Of a DNA stretch of 64,000 nucleotides, positions 41,809 to 51,896 are shown one piece after another. The notes beneath the pieces are model-generated. The model saw nothing but the letters and a program-made list of their open reading frames with translations, had not been told where the DNA came from and ran no database searches. The stretch is from Paludibacteraceae bacterium. Its GTDB lineage: Bacteria > Bacteroidota > Bacteroidia > Bacteroidales > Paludibacteraceae. The DNA lies in NCBI GenBank assembly GCA_024399545.1, contig JAKSNS010000002.1, positions 38,350 to 102,349 on the forward strand, given 5' to 3'. The stretch's first letter is position 1; every line of letters begins with the position of its first letter. Both the position numbers and the translations under genes were made by a program.

Positions 41809-43845
41809 TCAGAATGTGTATTTTATAGTGCCGCGGAACTGGCGGCCAGGCATTGGAAAATAGCGAACAACGGCATAATTGTCATTGGTTAGGTTCATTA
41901 TGTCAAAAACCAAAGAGAGGCAATGGTCATTCCTGAAGCGAAAATCGTGTGAGAATGAAAGAGAGTGGTCGTAGTAGCCGGGAAGACGATTTTCGGCATA
42001 ATTTTGATTGACGGCGTAACGTGCGCCAGACCAGACGAGTGAGTAAGCGACGTTTATGTAAGGTGTGCGGACGGCGGCATTGCAAGAACCAGAAATGCGT
42101 GGGGTATAGGGAATCTGATGCTTGTAGTCAGGAGACTCGCGGTCGGTTATGTTTATAGCGTAATTATAAGTATAAGAGGCGGCAAGAAGCAGGTGGAAAT
42201 TCTTGTAAAACTCTATATCCAAGTCAAAAGCGAGGTCAAGACCTGAGATTGAGACCTTGCCGTAATTTAGCATAGTCCAAGTGAAGATATTCTTTGTTGG
42301 ATAAGCCACAATCTTGTCCTGCACGAAATTCTGATAAACATCAGCGGTAATCGTCAGAGAACGAAGGAAAGAGACGGAAGGCGCAGTGTAAGCGAGGCCT
42401 AAATTGATTTGGTCAGTAGTCTCTGGTTTCAAGTCACGATTGCCCACACGCCCGTAATAGAGGTCGTTGAAAGTAGGGAGACGGTAGATGTTCTTGTAGT
42501 AGAGACGGAGGAAGAAATCGGCTTTCGCAACAGGTCTGAACGAGGCGGAAAAGTATGGAGAGCAGCGAAAACGGTTTTGAGGCTTTGAACTGTCGCGGGT
42601 GTGGTCGCTGACGACATTAAAGAGGGCGGAACCAATCAGAGTCAGCCAGTTGTTGTGGTACTTGAGGGCAAAAGCGGTGAGAGACTGATAGCGTGTCGGG
42701 CGGGCAAAATCATAGAGGTCAGCGTCAAGAGTGCTGATTATGCCGTCCGTGGAAAGAGAGAGGGCAAGGTTGGTGATTGGGCGGAAAAGCGCGGCTACAT
42801 TCAGATAATACTCATGTTGGCGGTAATAATTCTCCTCGTAGCCCAAAGAGCCAAGATAAGAGGTGTCTTTATAGTGTGTGTAATCGTAATTATACTTGGC
42901 ATTCAGTTGAAAACGCCATTTTGGGTGGAGTTCACGCTCGAAATGCCCTTGGATGAAAACGTTGCGGTCATTGATGCGCTGACTGGAAAAAGAAGTTGTG
43001 TTATAGAAGATTGTAGCACCGGGGAGACCACGTTCGGAGTTATAGACATAGAGTTTCAGGTAGCCGGATTGTATGGAATCTTCGCCGAAAAGAGTAACCT
43101 CGGTGTGAAGATTGCGGACATCGGAATTGCGGCGACGTTCGGTGGAGGAACTGTCGTTTGAAGATGTGCCGTAATTGAGCATATAAGGATAATCGCCCTT
43201 TGAATAGAGGTAATCGACATTGAAAGCAAGGGAAAGGCGGTCGTTGAAACGTCCTGCAAGAGAGAGAGAAGGATTGAGAGTAGTGAACGAGCCGCCCTTC
43301 ATAGAAATAGAGCCATTGAGGGGACGTGAACGGAAAGTTGGTTTGGTGGTGCGGATAGTGATAAGGGCGGCAGAGGCAAGTTGGCGGGCAGGGACGAAAA
43401 TTCTGTCGTCCTGGCCGTTAGAGAGTTCGATTGTGCCTACGTTGTCGAGGGAAAAGCGCCCAATGTCAATCTGTCCGTTTTGACCGTCAGCAACAGAGAT
43501 GCCATCATAGGCGACACCAGTGTGGGCAGCACCGAGAGAACGCACCGAGACAGTTTTTAGACCGCCAATGCCGCCATAATCCTTGATATTCACGCCAGAG
43601 AGAAACTTGAGGACATCAGAGACTTGAATGGCAGGAAGTTGCTCGATGTCAATACGTGCCTTAATCTGGCGAGGCGAGGATGAGAAAGCAGACTGCGAGT
43701 GTCCGTCGGCGGTGACGACCACCTCGTCGAGATGGCGTACCGAATCACCTCTGAGAGTATCAGAAGCGGCAGAGAAAGATGCTGCTGAAGACGGCAGCAG
43801 AGTCCACAAGATGGACCACAGGACAAGCAGAGTGCGTTGGAGCAT
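41809..43845 (-). CDS. btuB: TonB-dependent cobalamin receptor (BtuB-like)
   Basis: 678 residues with a signal peptide, a TonB-box-like stretch (LDEVVVTADG near 39), a plug domain (LPAIQVSDVLKFLSGVNIKDYGGIGGLKTVSVRSLGAAHTGVAYDGISV) and a 22-strand beta-barrel ending in PMPGRQFRGTIKYTF with a terminal Phe. It lacks the carboxypeptidase-like N-terminal domain of SusC-type receptors. Substrate assignment comes from the cobalamin riboswitch 55 bases upstream and the BtuG-like partner five bases downstream. Confidence 0.9.
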   Translation of the reverse strand: MLQRTLLVLWSILWTLLPSSAASFSAASDTLRGDSVRHLDEVVVTADGHSQSAFSSSPRQIKARIDIEQLPAIQVSDVLKFLSGVNIKDYGGIGGLKTVSVRSLGAAHTGVAYDGISVADGQNGQIDIGRFSLDNVGTIELSNGQDDRIFVPARQLASAALITIRTTKPTFRSRPLNGSISMKGGSFTTLNPSLSLAGRFNDRLSLAFNVDYLYSKGDYPYMLNYGTSSNDSSSTERRRNSDVRNLHTEVTLFGEDSIQSGYLKLYVYNSERGLPGATIFYNTTSFSSQRINDRNVFIQGHFERELHPKWRFQLNAKYNYDYTHYKDTSYLGSLGYEENYYRQHEYYLNVAALFRPITNLALSLSTDGIISTLDADLYDFARPTRYQSLTAFALKYHNNWLTLIGSALFNVVSDHTRDSSKPQNRFRCSPYFSASFRPVAKADFFLRLYYKNIYRLPTFNDLYYGRVGNRDLKPETTDQINLGLAYTAPSVSFLRSLTITADVYQNFVQDKIVAYPTKNIFTWTMLNYGKVSISGLDLAFDLDIEFYKNFHLLLAASYTYNYAINITDRESPDYKHQIPYTPRISGSCNAAVRTPYINVAYSLVWSGARYAVNQNYAENRLPGYYDHSLSFSHDFRFRNDHCLSLVFDIMNLTNDNYAVVRYFPMPGRQFRGTIKYTF

Positions 43846-43899
43846 TAGAGAGAGTTTTGGGCACCTTTCCTCGAGGTACGTAAAACAAAATAATGTGTC

Positions 43900-44100
43900 G
43901 ATGGCAGGTCTTCTGACTTATCCCCGTCGGTCGGACTTTTGCGCCTTCCCACTACGGGGTTAGCCGTAGCAGTGGCAAAGTGAATGAACATCCGAAAGAC
44001 GTTTTTTGTAGGAATCACAGCAGCGGGACTGTCCGGGAGTTTCACCCGATTCCCTATTACTCAGCGATATACCGAAAAGATAGTCGCTGAACCATGACAG
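43900..44100 (-). ncRNA. Cobalamin riboswitch
   Basis: On the minus strand: a 5' part ending GGGTGAAACTCCCGGACAGT-like, then CCGCTGCTGTGA, the B12-box region with GCCACTGCTACGG, and the 3' part AGTCAGAAGACCTGCCATCG. These are the conserved blocks of AdoCbl riboswitches. It lies just before btuB and would shut the locus off when B12 is plentiful. Confidence 0.92.
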
Positions 44101-44103
44101 GTG

Positions 44104-44111
44104 CAAAGGTA
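44104..44111 (-). promoter_or_regulatory. -7 box of the cobalamin locus
   Basis: TACCTTTG on the minus strand, immediately upstream of the riboswitch. No clear TTG at the -33 spacing. Confidence 0.55.
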
Positions 44112-44143
44112 AAGATTATTTTTGGAATAAGAAAGGGTATAGG

Positions 44144-44160
44144 TGTGACAATTTGTCACA
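44144..44160. promoter_or_regulatory. 17-bp palindrome, possible operator
   Basis: TGTGACAA-t-TTGTCACA is a perfect dyad with 8-bp arms, between the divergent btuB and clpB transcription units. It recalls CRP/FNR-family sites but with a seven-base centre between TGTGA and TCACA. Confidence 0.5.
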
Positions 44161-44265
44161 ATAAGAGGATTTTTTGTAAAAGGAATGGTTGTTGATTGAG
44201 TTATAGTTGCTTTTTCGATTTTTCAATATCTCGGAATTAGAATTGAATCAATAAATAATGATACC

Positions 44266-46395
44266 ATGAACAACAAAGAAAACAACATGAAATGCGAGAA
44301 CTTGGACCGTTACGCCATTAACCTGAATGAGAGGGCGAGAAACGGTAAACTTGACCCTGTGATTGGCAGGGACGAGGAAATCAGGAGAGTGTTGCAGATA
44401 CTCTCAAGAAGGACGAAAAACAACCCTATACTGATAGGTGAACCAGGTACGGGAAAGACTGCCATTGCTGAGGGGCTTGCGCATAGAATTGAGCGAGGGG
44501 ACGTGCCTGAGAACCTGAAAAGCAAGCAGATATACTCGTTGGATATGGGTGCATTGATAGCAGGTGCGAAATATCAAGGCGAGTTTGAGGAGAGGCTCAA
44601 GGGGGTAATAAACGAGGTTGTGAAATCGGACGGTGAGATAATACTGTTCATTGACGAGATTCACACATTGGTTGGTGCAGGAAAAAGCGGTGGCGCGATG
44701 GACGCTGCAAATATTCTGAAACCTGCTTTGGCGCGTGGGGAACTGCGGGCAATAGGCGCAACGACATTGGACGAATACCAGAAATACTTCGAGACTGACA
44801 AGGCATTGGAACGTAGGTTTCAGACTGTCATGGTTGAAGAACCAGACGTGGCTGCTACGATTTCGATACTTCGTGGACTGAAAGAAAGGTATGAGAACCA
44901 CCACAAAGTGAGGATTCAGGACGACGCTATAATTGCCGCTGTGCAATTGTCGGACAGATATATAACAGACAGGTTTCTGCCTGACAAAGCCATTGACCTG
45001 ATGGACGAAGCTGCGGCAAGACTGAGGCTTGAGATGGACTCTGTGCCTGAAGAGTTGGACACTATAAACAGGAATATCAAGCAGTTGGAAATTGAACGTG
45101 CTGCCATAAAAAGAGAGAACGACAAAGAGAAACTGAAGCAGATAGATGGTGAGTTGGAGGTTTTGCGTGGTCAGCAGAGTGAGATTGAGCGTAGATGGAA
45201 AGAGGAAAAGGCTGAGGTGGAGATTGTTCAGAAAAACAAAGAACAGATAGAGAGGCTGAAATTCGAGGCTGACAGGGCAGAGAGAGAGGGTGACTACGGG
45301 AAAGTGGCTGAGATACGTTATGGCAAGCTGGCGGAGCTTCAGAAACAGATTGACGAAGCGACCGAGAGGCTGAAGACCCGTGGTCAGGAGATGCTTATCA
45401 AACAGGAGGTTGACGCAGAAGACATAGCCGAAGTTGTGTCGAAATGGACAGGTATTCCAGTGAGGAAAATGGCAACCTCGGAGCGTGAGAAACTGCTGAA
45501 CCTTGAGGAGGAGTTGCACAAACGTGTGGTAGGACAGAACGAAGCTATAACCGCCGTGAGCAATGCTATCAGGAGAAGCCGTGCGGGTTTGCAGGACCCT
45601 AAGAGACCTATCGGGTCATTCATATTCTTAGGGACGACAGGCGTGGGCAAGACTGAGTTGGCAAAAGCGTTGGCGGACTATCTGTTTGACGACGAGAATA
45701 TGATAACGAGGATTGACATGTCCGAGTATCAAGAGAAATTCAGCGCGACAAGACTGATTGGAGCGCCTCCGGGGTATGTTGGTTATGACGAAGGAGGGCA
45801 GTTGACAGAGGCAATCAGGAGGAAACCTTATTCAGTGGTGCTGTTTGACGAAATTGAGAAAGCGCACCCTGATGTGTTCAACGTGTTGCTGCAAGTGCTG
45901 GACGACGGACGGTTGACTGACAACAAAGGCAGGACAGTGAACTTCAAGAACACAATAATAATAATGACCTCGAACCTTGGGTCACAACTGATAAGGCAGA
46001 ATATGGAGAACGGTGAGGTGATAGAGAAGACAAGAAACGAGGTTATGGAGTTGCTGAGGCAATCGGTGAAACCTGAGTTCCTGAACAGGATAGACGAGAC
46101 GATAATGTTCACGCCGTTGAACAGAGAGGAAATTAAGGAGATTGTCAGGTTGCAGGTGGGTTTGGTCAGCCGGATGTTGGCAGGAAACGGCATACAATTC
46201 ACGGCAGACGAAGCGGCAATCGACATGCTGGCGGACGAAGGTTACGACCCACAATATGGCGCAAGGCCTGTGAAGAGGGTGCTTCAGAACAGGGTTCTCA
46301 ACCAGTTGTCGAAGGATATGATTGCAGGACTGGTTGACCGTGAAAAGCCAATAATTGTCACGGTCGATGACGAAAAACTGGCGTTCCGCAACTGA
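44266..46395 (+). CDS. clpB: ClpB-type disaggregase lacking the N-terminal domain
   Basis: 709 residues against about 860 for normal ClpB. It starts directly at the first ATPase module ([27 protein letters not shown]). Motifs: Walker [10 protein letters not shown], Walker [23 protein letters not shown], a full coiled-coil M-domain (about 265-385, e.g. EERWKEE-like and [14 protein letters not shown]), and the second ATPase with [22 protein letters not shown] and [13 protein letters not shown]. The missing part is the about 150-residue substrate-binding N-domain; the bases before the ATG show no frameshifted remnant of it. Second Walker A has T where P is usual. ATG at 44287 is an alternative start. 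Confidence 0.93.
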   Translation: MNNKENNMKCENLDRYAINLNERARNGKLDPVIGRDEEIRRVLQILSRRTKNNPILIGEPGTGKTAIAEGLAHRIERGDVPENLKSKQIYSLDMGALIAGAKYQGEFEERLKGVINEVVKSDGEIILFIDEIHTLVGAGKSGGAMDAANILKPALARGELRAIGATTLDEYQKYFETDKALERRFQTVMVEEPDVAATISILRGLKERYENHHKVRIQDDAIIAAVQLSDRYITDRFLPDKAIDLMDEAAARLRLEMDSVPEELDTINRNIKQLEIERAAIKRENDKEKLKQIDGELEVLRGQQSEIERRWKEEKAEVEIVQKNKEQIERLKFEADRAEREGDYGKVAEIRYGKLAELQKQIDEATERLKTRGQEMLIKQEVDAEDIAEVVSKWTGIPVRKMATSEREKLLNLEEELHKRVVGQNEAITAVSNAIRRSRAGLQDPKRPIGSFIFLGTTGVGKTELAKALADYLFDDENMITRIDMSEYQEKFSATRLIGAPPGYVGYDEGGQLTEAIRRKPYSVVLFDEIEKAHPDVFNVLLQVLDDGRLTDNKGRTVNFKNTIIIMTSNLGSQLIRQNMENGEVIEKTRNEVMELLRQSVKPEFLNRIDETIMFTPLNREEIKEIVRLQVGLVSRMLAGNGIQFTADEAAIDMLADEGYDPQYGARPVKRVLQNRVLNQLSKDMIAGLVDREKPIIVTVDDEKLAFRN

Positions 46396-46416
46396 TTTTC
46401 CTGAGTGACGATGTAT

Positions 46417-46455
46417 CCGCCGTGAGGTTTTAGTAGCTTTTACGGCGGTTTTTTT
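46417..46455 (+). terminator. Intrinsic terminator after clpB
   Basis: CCGCCGT (46417-46423) pairs with ACGGCGG (46442-46448), followed by seven T. Confidence 0.85.
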
Positions 46456-46517
46456 GTTTGTAATGTTCTGATGGGGCGAGTGTTGAAGGATGGTGAAAAT
46501 TTTTTCGGGAAAAACGC

Positions 46518-46547
46518 TTGCAGATGCGGAAAAAAGTCGTACCTTTG
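46518..46547 (+). promoter_or_regulatory. Promoter of SRP RNA and tRNA-Thr
   Basis: TTG (46518-46520), 19 bases, TACCTTTG (46540-46547), ending five bases before the first paired base of the SRP RNA. Confidence 0.75.
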
Positions 46548-46552
46548 CAGCC

Positions 46553-46649
46553 GAGTAAGTCCTACACGACCAGCTCCCTTTGAACTCCCCCAGGTCTTGA
46601 CCGAAGCAAGGGTAGAAGGTCGTAGCGGTGCGATGTAGATCGCTTACTC
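46553..46649 (+). ncRNA. ffs: Small signal recognition particle RNA (4.5S)
   Basis: About 97 bases. The ends GAGTAAG (46553-46559) and CTTACTC (46643-46649) pair. The apical domain contains CCCAGGTC, TTGACCGAAGCAAGGGTAG, the Bacteroidetes form of the conserved 4.5S loop that binds Ffh. It starts right after a strong promoter and runs into tRNA-Thr with a four-base spacer. Confidence 0.85.
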
Positions 46650-46653
46650 ATTC

Positions 46654-46727
46654 GCCTCTTTAGCTCAGCTGGCCAGAGCACGTGATTTGTAATCTCGGGG
46701 TCGTTGGTTCGAATCCGACAAGAGGCT
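46654..46727 (+). tRNA. tRNA-Thr (anticodon TGT)
   Basis: 74 bases without encoded CCA. The acceptor stem GCCTCTT pairs with AAGAGGC; D-loop AGCTCAGCTGGCCAGAGC; anticodon loop TTTGTAA (anticodon TGT, reading ACA and related Thr codons); T-arm GTTGGTTCGAATCCGAC; discriminator T. It lies between SRP RNA and a terminator. Confidence 0.95.
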
Positions 46728-46733
46728 CAAAGG

Positions 46734-46768
46734 AGTCACCGTCCGAAGTTCCGGGTGGTGACTTTTTT
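46734..46768 (+). terminator. Intrinsic terminator after tRNA-Thr
   Basis: AGTCACC (46734-46740) pairs with GGTGACT (46757-46763), followed by a T-run to 46768. Confidence 0.8.
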
Positions 46769-46773
46769 GAAAT

Positions 46774-46863
46774 CACGGGGTGCTTTTGCCAAGAGATAAT
46801 CTGGCGTAAGGCTGAGAATATACCCATTGAACCTGATGCAGGTAATGCTGCCGCAGGGATGAT
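46774..46863 (+). ncRNA. TPP riboswitch
   Basis: Contains the THI-element blocks in order: ACGGGGTGC, GGCTGAGA, ATACCC, TTGAACCTGATGCAGGTAAT and GCCGCAGGGAT. It precedes thiC and is followed by a terminator hairpin, so thiamine pyrophosphate should end transcription early. Confidence 0.95.
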
Positions 46864-46881
46864 GTTTAAGTTCGACAATAG

Positions 46882-48482
<1,601 letters not shown>

Positions 48483-48770
48483 CGTTTCGTGTGGGTAAGT
48501 TTGCCTAAGCGGTTAGCAAGGTGCATCTCAGCAAAAGAATTGTTATAGAGTCATAGTTCCCATAGAACGCTGCGCTTTTCTATATGTTTTAGAAGTTCTA
48601 GGGGATTGCATTAGCGGGATGGCTTAGCTGGCGCACGCCACAGAAATGTGTATTTTTGATATTGGTATGCTTTGACAGGGCTTGCGCCCTGTCCTGGGCT
48701 CTGCCGATTTTTATATAGAGACTGGCAAGGTTTTTGTCTCAAAAAATTGTATTTCTTCAAAGGAGAGTCC

Positions 48771-48945
48771 GTCCGAAAAGTCGGTAATAGATTGTAATTA
48801 GTGATATAATAGTACTTTTGCCCCTATAGGGCGTGTTTGCTATTTGTTTGTTACCCAGGGTGTTGTCCTGGACTATGGACTCGCTGCCCTTTCAGGGTGC
48901 TTGTGTTGCATGGTAAACCGTAGAGTTCTATGACAGGCTGAGGGG
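48771..48945. repeat. Dispersed intergenic repeat, copy B
   Basis: Shares with 14284-14395 the blocks GTCCGAAAAGT, a TATAATAGT-like stretch, CTTTTGCCC, AGGGCG and GACAGGCTG, in the same order. It also holds an extra hairpin-rich insert (GCCCTTTCAGGGTGC). Confidence 0.5.
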
Positions 48946-48956
48946 TGGTATAGGAG

Positions 48957-49442
48957 ATTTCTAATTGTAACCGTTTAATTGTAACCGAGAGGCTAAATGT
49001 CTGTGAGACAATAGCGGAGTGTGGCAAAAATGCCAAAAATCAATTGTAACTAATTGTAACCAATTGTAACCCTGAAAAAGATATGATGAAAAGTCAGGCA
49101 AAAATGAAGGAAAAATAGTAGAAAAACGTGTCGGAGGAAAAATCAGAGGTGTAAAATTTAACATTTCAAATCGTGATTTTTTGGATTTGGACTAAGTTGT
49201 AGTTAGGTCAGGGGTTCGTTTGGGCTACGTCTTTTTTAAGGGTGGTTAAGTTTTACGCAACTTATGTTAATTTGGAAAAGTCGTTTTTGGAGTTTACAAT
49301 ATTTTGCATATTTTATGTGAGCTGAGCGGTTACAATTGGTTACAATTAGTTACAATTGATTTTTGGCAGATTTGGGAAGAATGAATATTGATAGACAGAG
49401 GGTTAGGTAGTGGGTTACAATTAAACGGTTACAATTAGAAAT
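48957..49442. repeat. Nested perfect inverted repeats of ATTGTAAC motifs
   Basis: The outer arms 48957-48986 and 49413-49442 are exact 30-bp reverse complements; the inner arms 49032-49071 and 49328-49367 are exact 40-bp reverse complements. Each side carries five copies of AATTGTAAC. The 256-base centre (49072-49327) is AT-rich and shows no credible gene. The whole 48483-49665 interval is gene-free. Confidence 0.92.
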
Positions 49443-49455
49443 TTGCTCTACACTG

Positions 49456-49570
49456 TGTCTTTTCCTGAAAGAGTAGATAAATTATTGATTATTTTCCTAA
49501 TAAGATAGACATCGTCCTATAAACATAGACATATTCCTGTTTTTGTTGTCAGCGTACTCAAATGATTGCG
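49456..49570. repeat. Dispersed repeat, second copy, plus short third copy
   Basis: Starts TGTCTTTTCCTGAAAGA, continues ATTATTGATTATTTTCCT, and ends AATGATTGC; matches 26053-26155. A short third copy of the opening block is at 49581-49598. Confidence 0.45.
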
Positions 49571-49665
49571 CCCACAAAATTGTCTTTTCCTGAAAAAATG
49601 TTTTTTGGCAATTTAGTGATTAACCAGTTCTACTGATTTGAACTGTGAAATCGAAAAAAGCCACC

Positions 49666-49884
49666 TTACATTTTCTCTTTCAATATCCTAATTACATCAT
49701 CATACGATGTCATTTGGCCAATCTCTTCTGGTTCGAGTGAGATTTCGAAAGCATCTTCCAATTCTGCAACAAGGTTTAGTTGTCCCATTGAATCCCAGGC
49801 TTCGCAAGTCTTTTGACTGCATGTTTTGTCAACTGTTGCAAGTTCGAAAGTCTCTTTGATTATCTGTAGTACTTTTTCTTCCAT
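49666..49884 (-). CDS. Acyl carrier protein
   Basis: 72 residues with the ACP pattern EAWDSMGQLNLVAELEDAFEISLEPEEI; the Ser of DSM is the phosphopantetheine attachment site. It is the last gene of the glycan-linked cluster, eight bases after the FkbH-like gene. FkbH-family enzymes load a three-carbon unit onto a dedicated ACP, so this is its likely partner. Confidence 0.9.
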   Translation of the reverse strand: MEEKVLQIIKETFELATVDKTCSQKTCEAWDSMGQLNLVAELEDAFEISLEPEEIGQMTSYDDVIRILKEKM

Positions 49885-49892
49885 ATTCTTAT

Positions 49893-51485
49893 TTATTTGA
49901 TTGTTATGTGGTAATAGTTCTCAATACTCAAATCTGTGTCTGTAAGAGATAGTTCGTAGTTACGAGAGCCATCTTCTGTTTCCGAGATGCATTTGAAACC
50001 AACTTTATCCCAAAACCCTCTAACCTGTGTGTTCTTTGCTGTAGGAATGAAATTTGCTGTAATGGTCTTGAAACCAGATGATTCAAGGAGAGATAAGATT
50101 CGTTTAATGAAAGCAATCTCTATGCCTTTCCCCAGGATGCGACAACTCAAAAGGAACGTGTCAATCTCACATCTTTCAGAATCTAAAGGTTTAACTATTA
50201 TAGTACCAGTGATACCATTGTCGCCAAATTTATCTGCTACAGATATACACCATATTTTCCATCTTTCATCCAAAAACCTACGGACATCCGCATCTGTATA
50301 ACGATGGGTAGTGAGGTTGAATTGGTTTGTCTTCTGAGTCATCTGAGCAATGCGTTGGATATTGAATTCATTGGCTGCTTCAACACCTATTTGGATGTGC
50401 AAAGATTCAAGGAATGAAGCAAAATCAGTGAACGAGGCAGCAGCTTTAGCACGTGCTGCATTGGCTTTGTATTGTTCGGTTTTCTTCTTGTCTTCGTCTG
50501 TGATTGAATAGACTTTGAAATACTGCTCTACCAATGATTTGAAGAATACAGGCAATTCGTATGGCTGCTTTGGAAAATCAGGGACACTTACCATTGGGAG
50601 CATCTGTTTAACCAGTTCTCGTTCAGTTGGATTATCATCCACAAAGACAAAACTGTCCAACCCTAAATTCAGTTCATCCGCCAATGCTTTGATATTTGTC
50701 GCTTTGTCTGTCCAATTAATTCTATAAGCGGCAAAATGCTCTTGGCGTAGTACCATAAATGGATTATTCTCCCAGGCTTCAAGTACATCATGCTCGTTGT
50801 TCTTTGAACATATAGTAAGAATCACTCCAGAACGAGACAACCCTAACAATGCCTTTTGCCAATATAAGAAAGCTTTTCCAGGATAATCCCCTCCAATCTT
50901 GATTCCCTCAATACCGTCTTCGCCAAGGATTCCTCCCCAAAGAGTGTTGTCCAAATCGAGGACGAGACATTTCTTGCGTTTCAACGCAATGGATGACAGT
51001 TTTCTTTCCCACCAAACCTTAAACTCTTTGTTAAGTTTAGGATTCATTCCCATCTGGCTGACGAAGTAGAACTTCCAATCGAACAAATCAGCGGCAGTAT
51101 AATTGCGAGTGAACTCAGTAATGTCAATGACTTTCACGTTATTATATGATGCCTCTGCATTATATAACGCATTGTTGTAATTTGCAACTGACTGCTGTAA
51201 TCTTGAGTCATCATCAGTGAATGGTACGAAATAGAGAATATCCATTGTCAAAGCGATGAAACTCTTGGTTGGTTCAATCTGACTCAACACGAAGTTCAGT
51301 TTCTGTGCGTAATCGCCAATTTCGTCTGCAAGAACCTGTTGATCGTATTTGATTGGCACTTGATACCACCACACATAAATATCTGCATCTTGAGGAATCA
51401 GCGAGATGTCGTCATATCCACTGAAAGAATACTCTTTGCCGAAGAATCGCTCAACGGTGTTATTGCGGAAAACAAATTTGCTCAT
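49893..51485 (-). CDS. FkbH-like HAD-IIIC protein
   Basis: 530 residues. The central HAD domain has VLDLDNTLWGGILGEDG (near 187) and SFVFVDDNPTERELV; the C-terminal part is a GNAT-like domain (CRILGKGIEIAFIKRIL). The N-terminal about 150 residues resemble the helper domain of FkbH proteins. Known FkbH enzymes take 1,3-bisphosphoglycerate and form glyceryl-ACP. Here its neighbours are two ACPs and a KAS III enzyme. The start overlaps the VOC gene by four bases. Confidence 0.88.
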   Translation of the reverse strand: MSKFVFRNNTVERFFGKEYSFSGYDDISLIPQDADIYVWWYQVPIKYDQQVLADEIGDYAQKLNFVLSQIEPTKSFIALTMDILYFVPFTDDDSRLQQSVANYNNALYNAEASYNNVKVIDITEFTRNYTAADLFDWKFYFVSQMGMNPKLNKEFKVWWERKLSSIALKRKKCLVLDLDNTLWGGILGEDGIEGIKIGGDYPGKAFLYWQKALLGLSRSGVILTICSKNNEHDVLEAWENNPFMVLRQEHFAAYRINWTDKATNIKALADELNLGLDSFVFVDDNPTERELVKQMLPMVSVPDFPKQPYELPVFFKSLVEQYFKVYSITDEDKKKTEQYKANAARAKAAASFTDFASFLESLHIQIGVEAANEFNIQRIAQMTQKTNQFNLTTHRYTDADVRRFLDERWKIWCISVADKFGDNGITGTIIVKPLDSERCEIDTFLLSCRILGKGIEIAFIKRILSLLESSGFKTITANFIPTAKNTQVRGFWDKVGFKCISETEDGSRNYELSLTDTDLSIENYYHITIK

Positions 51486-51895
51486 ATATTTGCAGGAGCC
51501 TCTACAAGCTCTATTAATCCAATGTTTTTGTTATAAAGAAAAGCCACTTTGCATTTGTGGATAGCGCACGCCTCAACTGGTTTGCTTACGATGACATACT
51601 TCATTCTTCGCAACTGAGCAATAGTTTCTTCGATATTGTCAACCACATAGCAAGTATGATATGGTGCGACTCCATTCTTTTCCAAAGTCTTATTCACAGG
51701 AGATGTCTCATCGACTGGTTCAAGAAGTTCTACAACAGGCATACCTTCTTTGGTCAACCAGCAGATGTTCACGTTCTGCTCTGGATCGAATATTGTCTCT
51801 AACTGTTTGTATCCAGCGTCAACATATATGGCTGCTGTAGAAGATATTTTTTTTACTGCAACTCCGATATGATGGAATTTGAATGATTCGAGCAT
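51482..51895 (-). CDS. VOC-family protein (methylmalonyl-CoA epimerase-like)
   Basis: 137 residues with the vicinal-oxygen-chelate pattern: FKFHHIGVAVKKI (metal His), VVELLEPVDETSPV (Glu), GVAPYHTCYVVDNIEETI (His) and IGLIELVEAP (Glu). All four metal ligands expected for the epimerase-like branch are present. In this cluster it could epimerise or isomerise an acyl-thioester intermediate (inference). One-base gap to the KAS III gene upstream and ATGA overlap with the FkbH-like gene downstream. Confidence 0.85.
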   Translation of the reverse strand: MLESFKFHHIGVAVKKISSTAAIYVDAGYKQLETIFDPEQNVNICWLTKEGMPVVELLEPVDETSPVNKTLEKNGVAPYHTCYVVDNIEETIAQLRRMKYVIVSKPVEACAIHKCKVAFLYNKNIGLIELVEAPANI

Positions 51896-51896
51896 A

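Noticed and set aside
44404..45519. 371-codon open frame on the minus strand
   Set aside because: Antisense shadow of clpB.
48961..49164. 67-codon open frame on the minus strand
   Set aside because: It is the translation of the ATTGTAAC repeats themselves; no independent coding signal.
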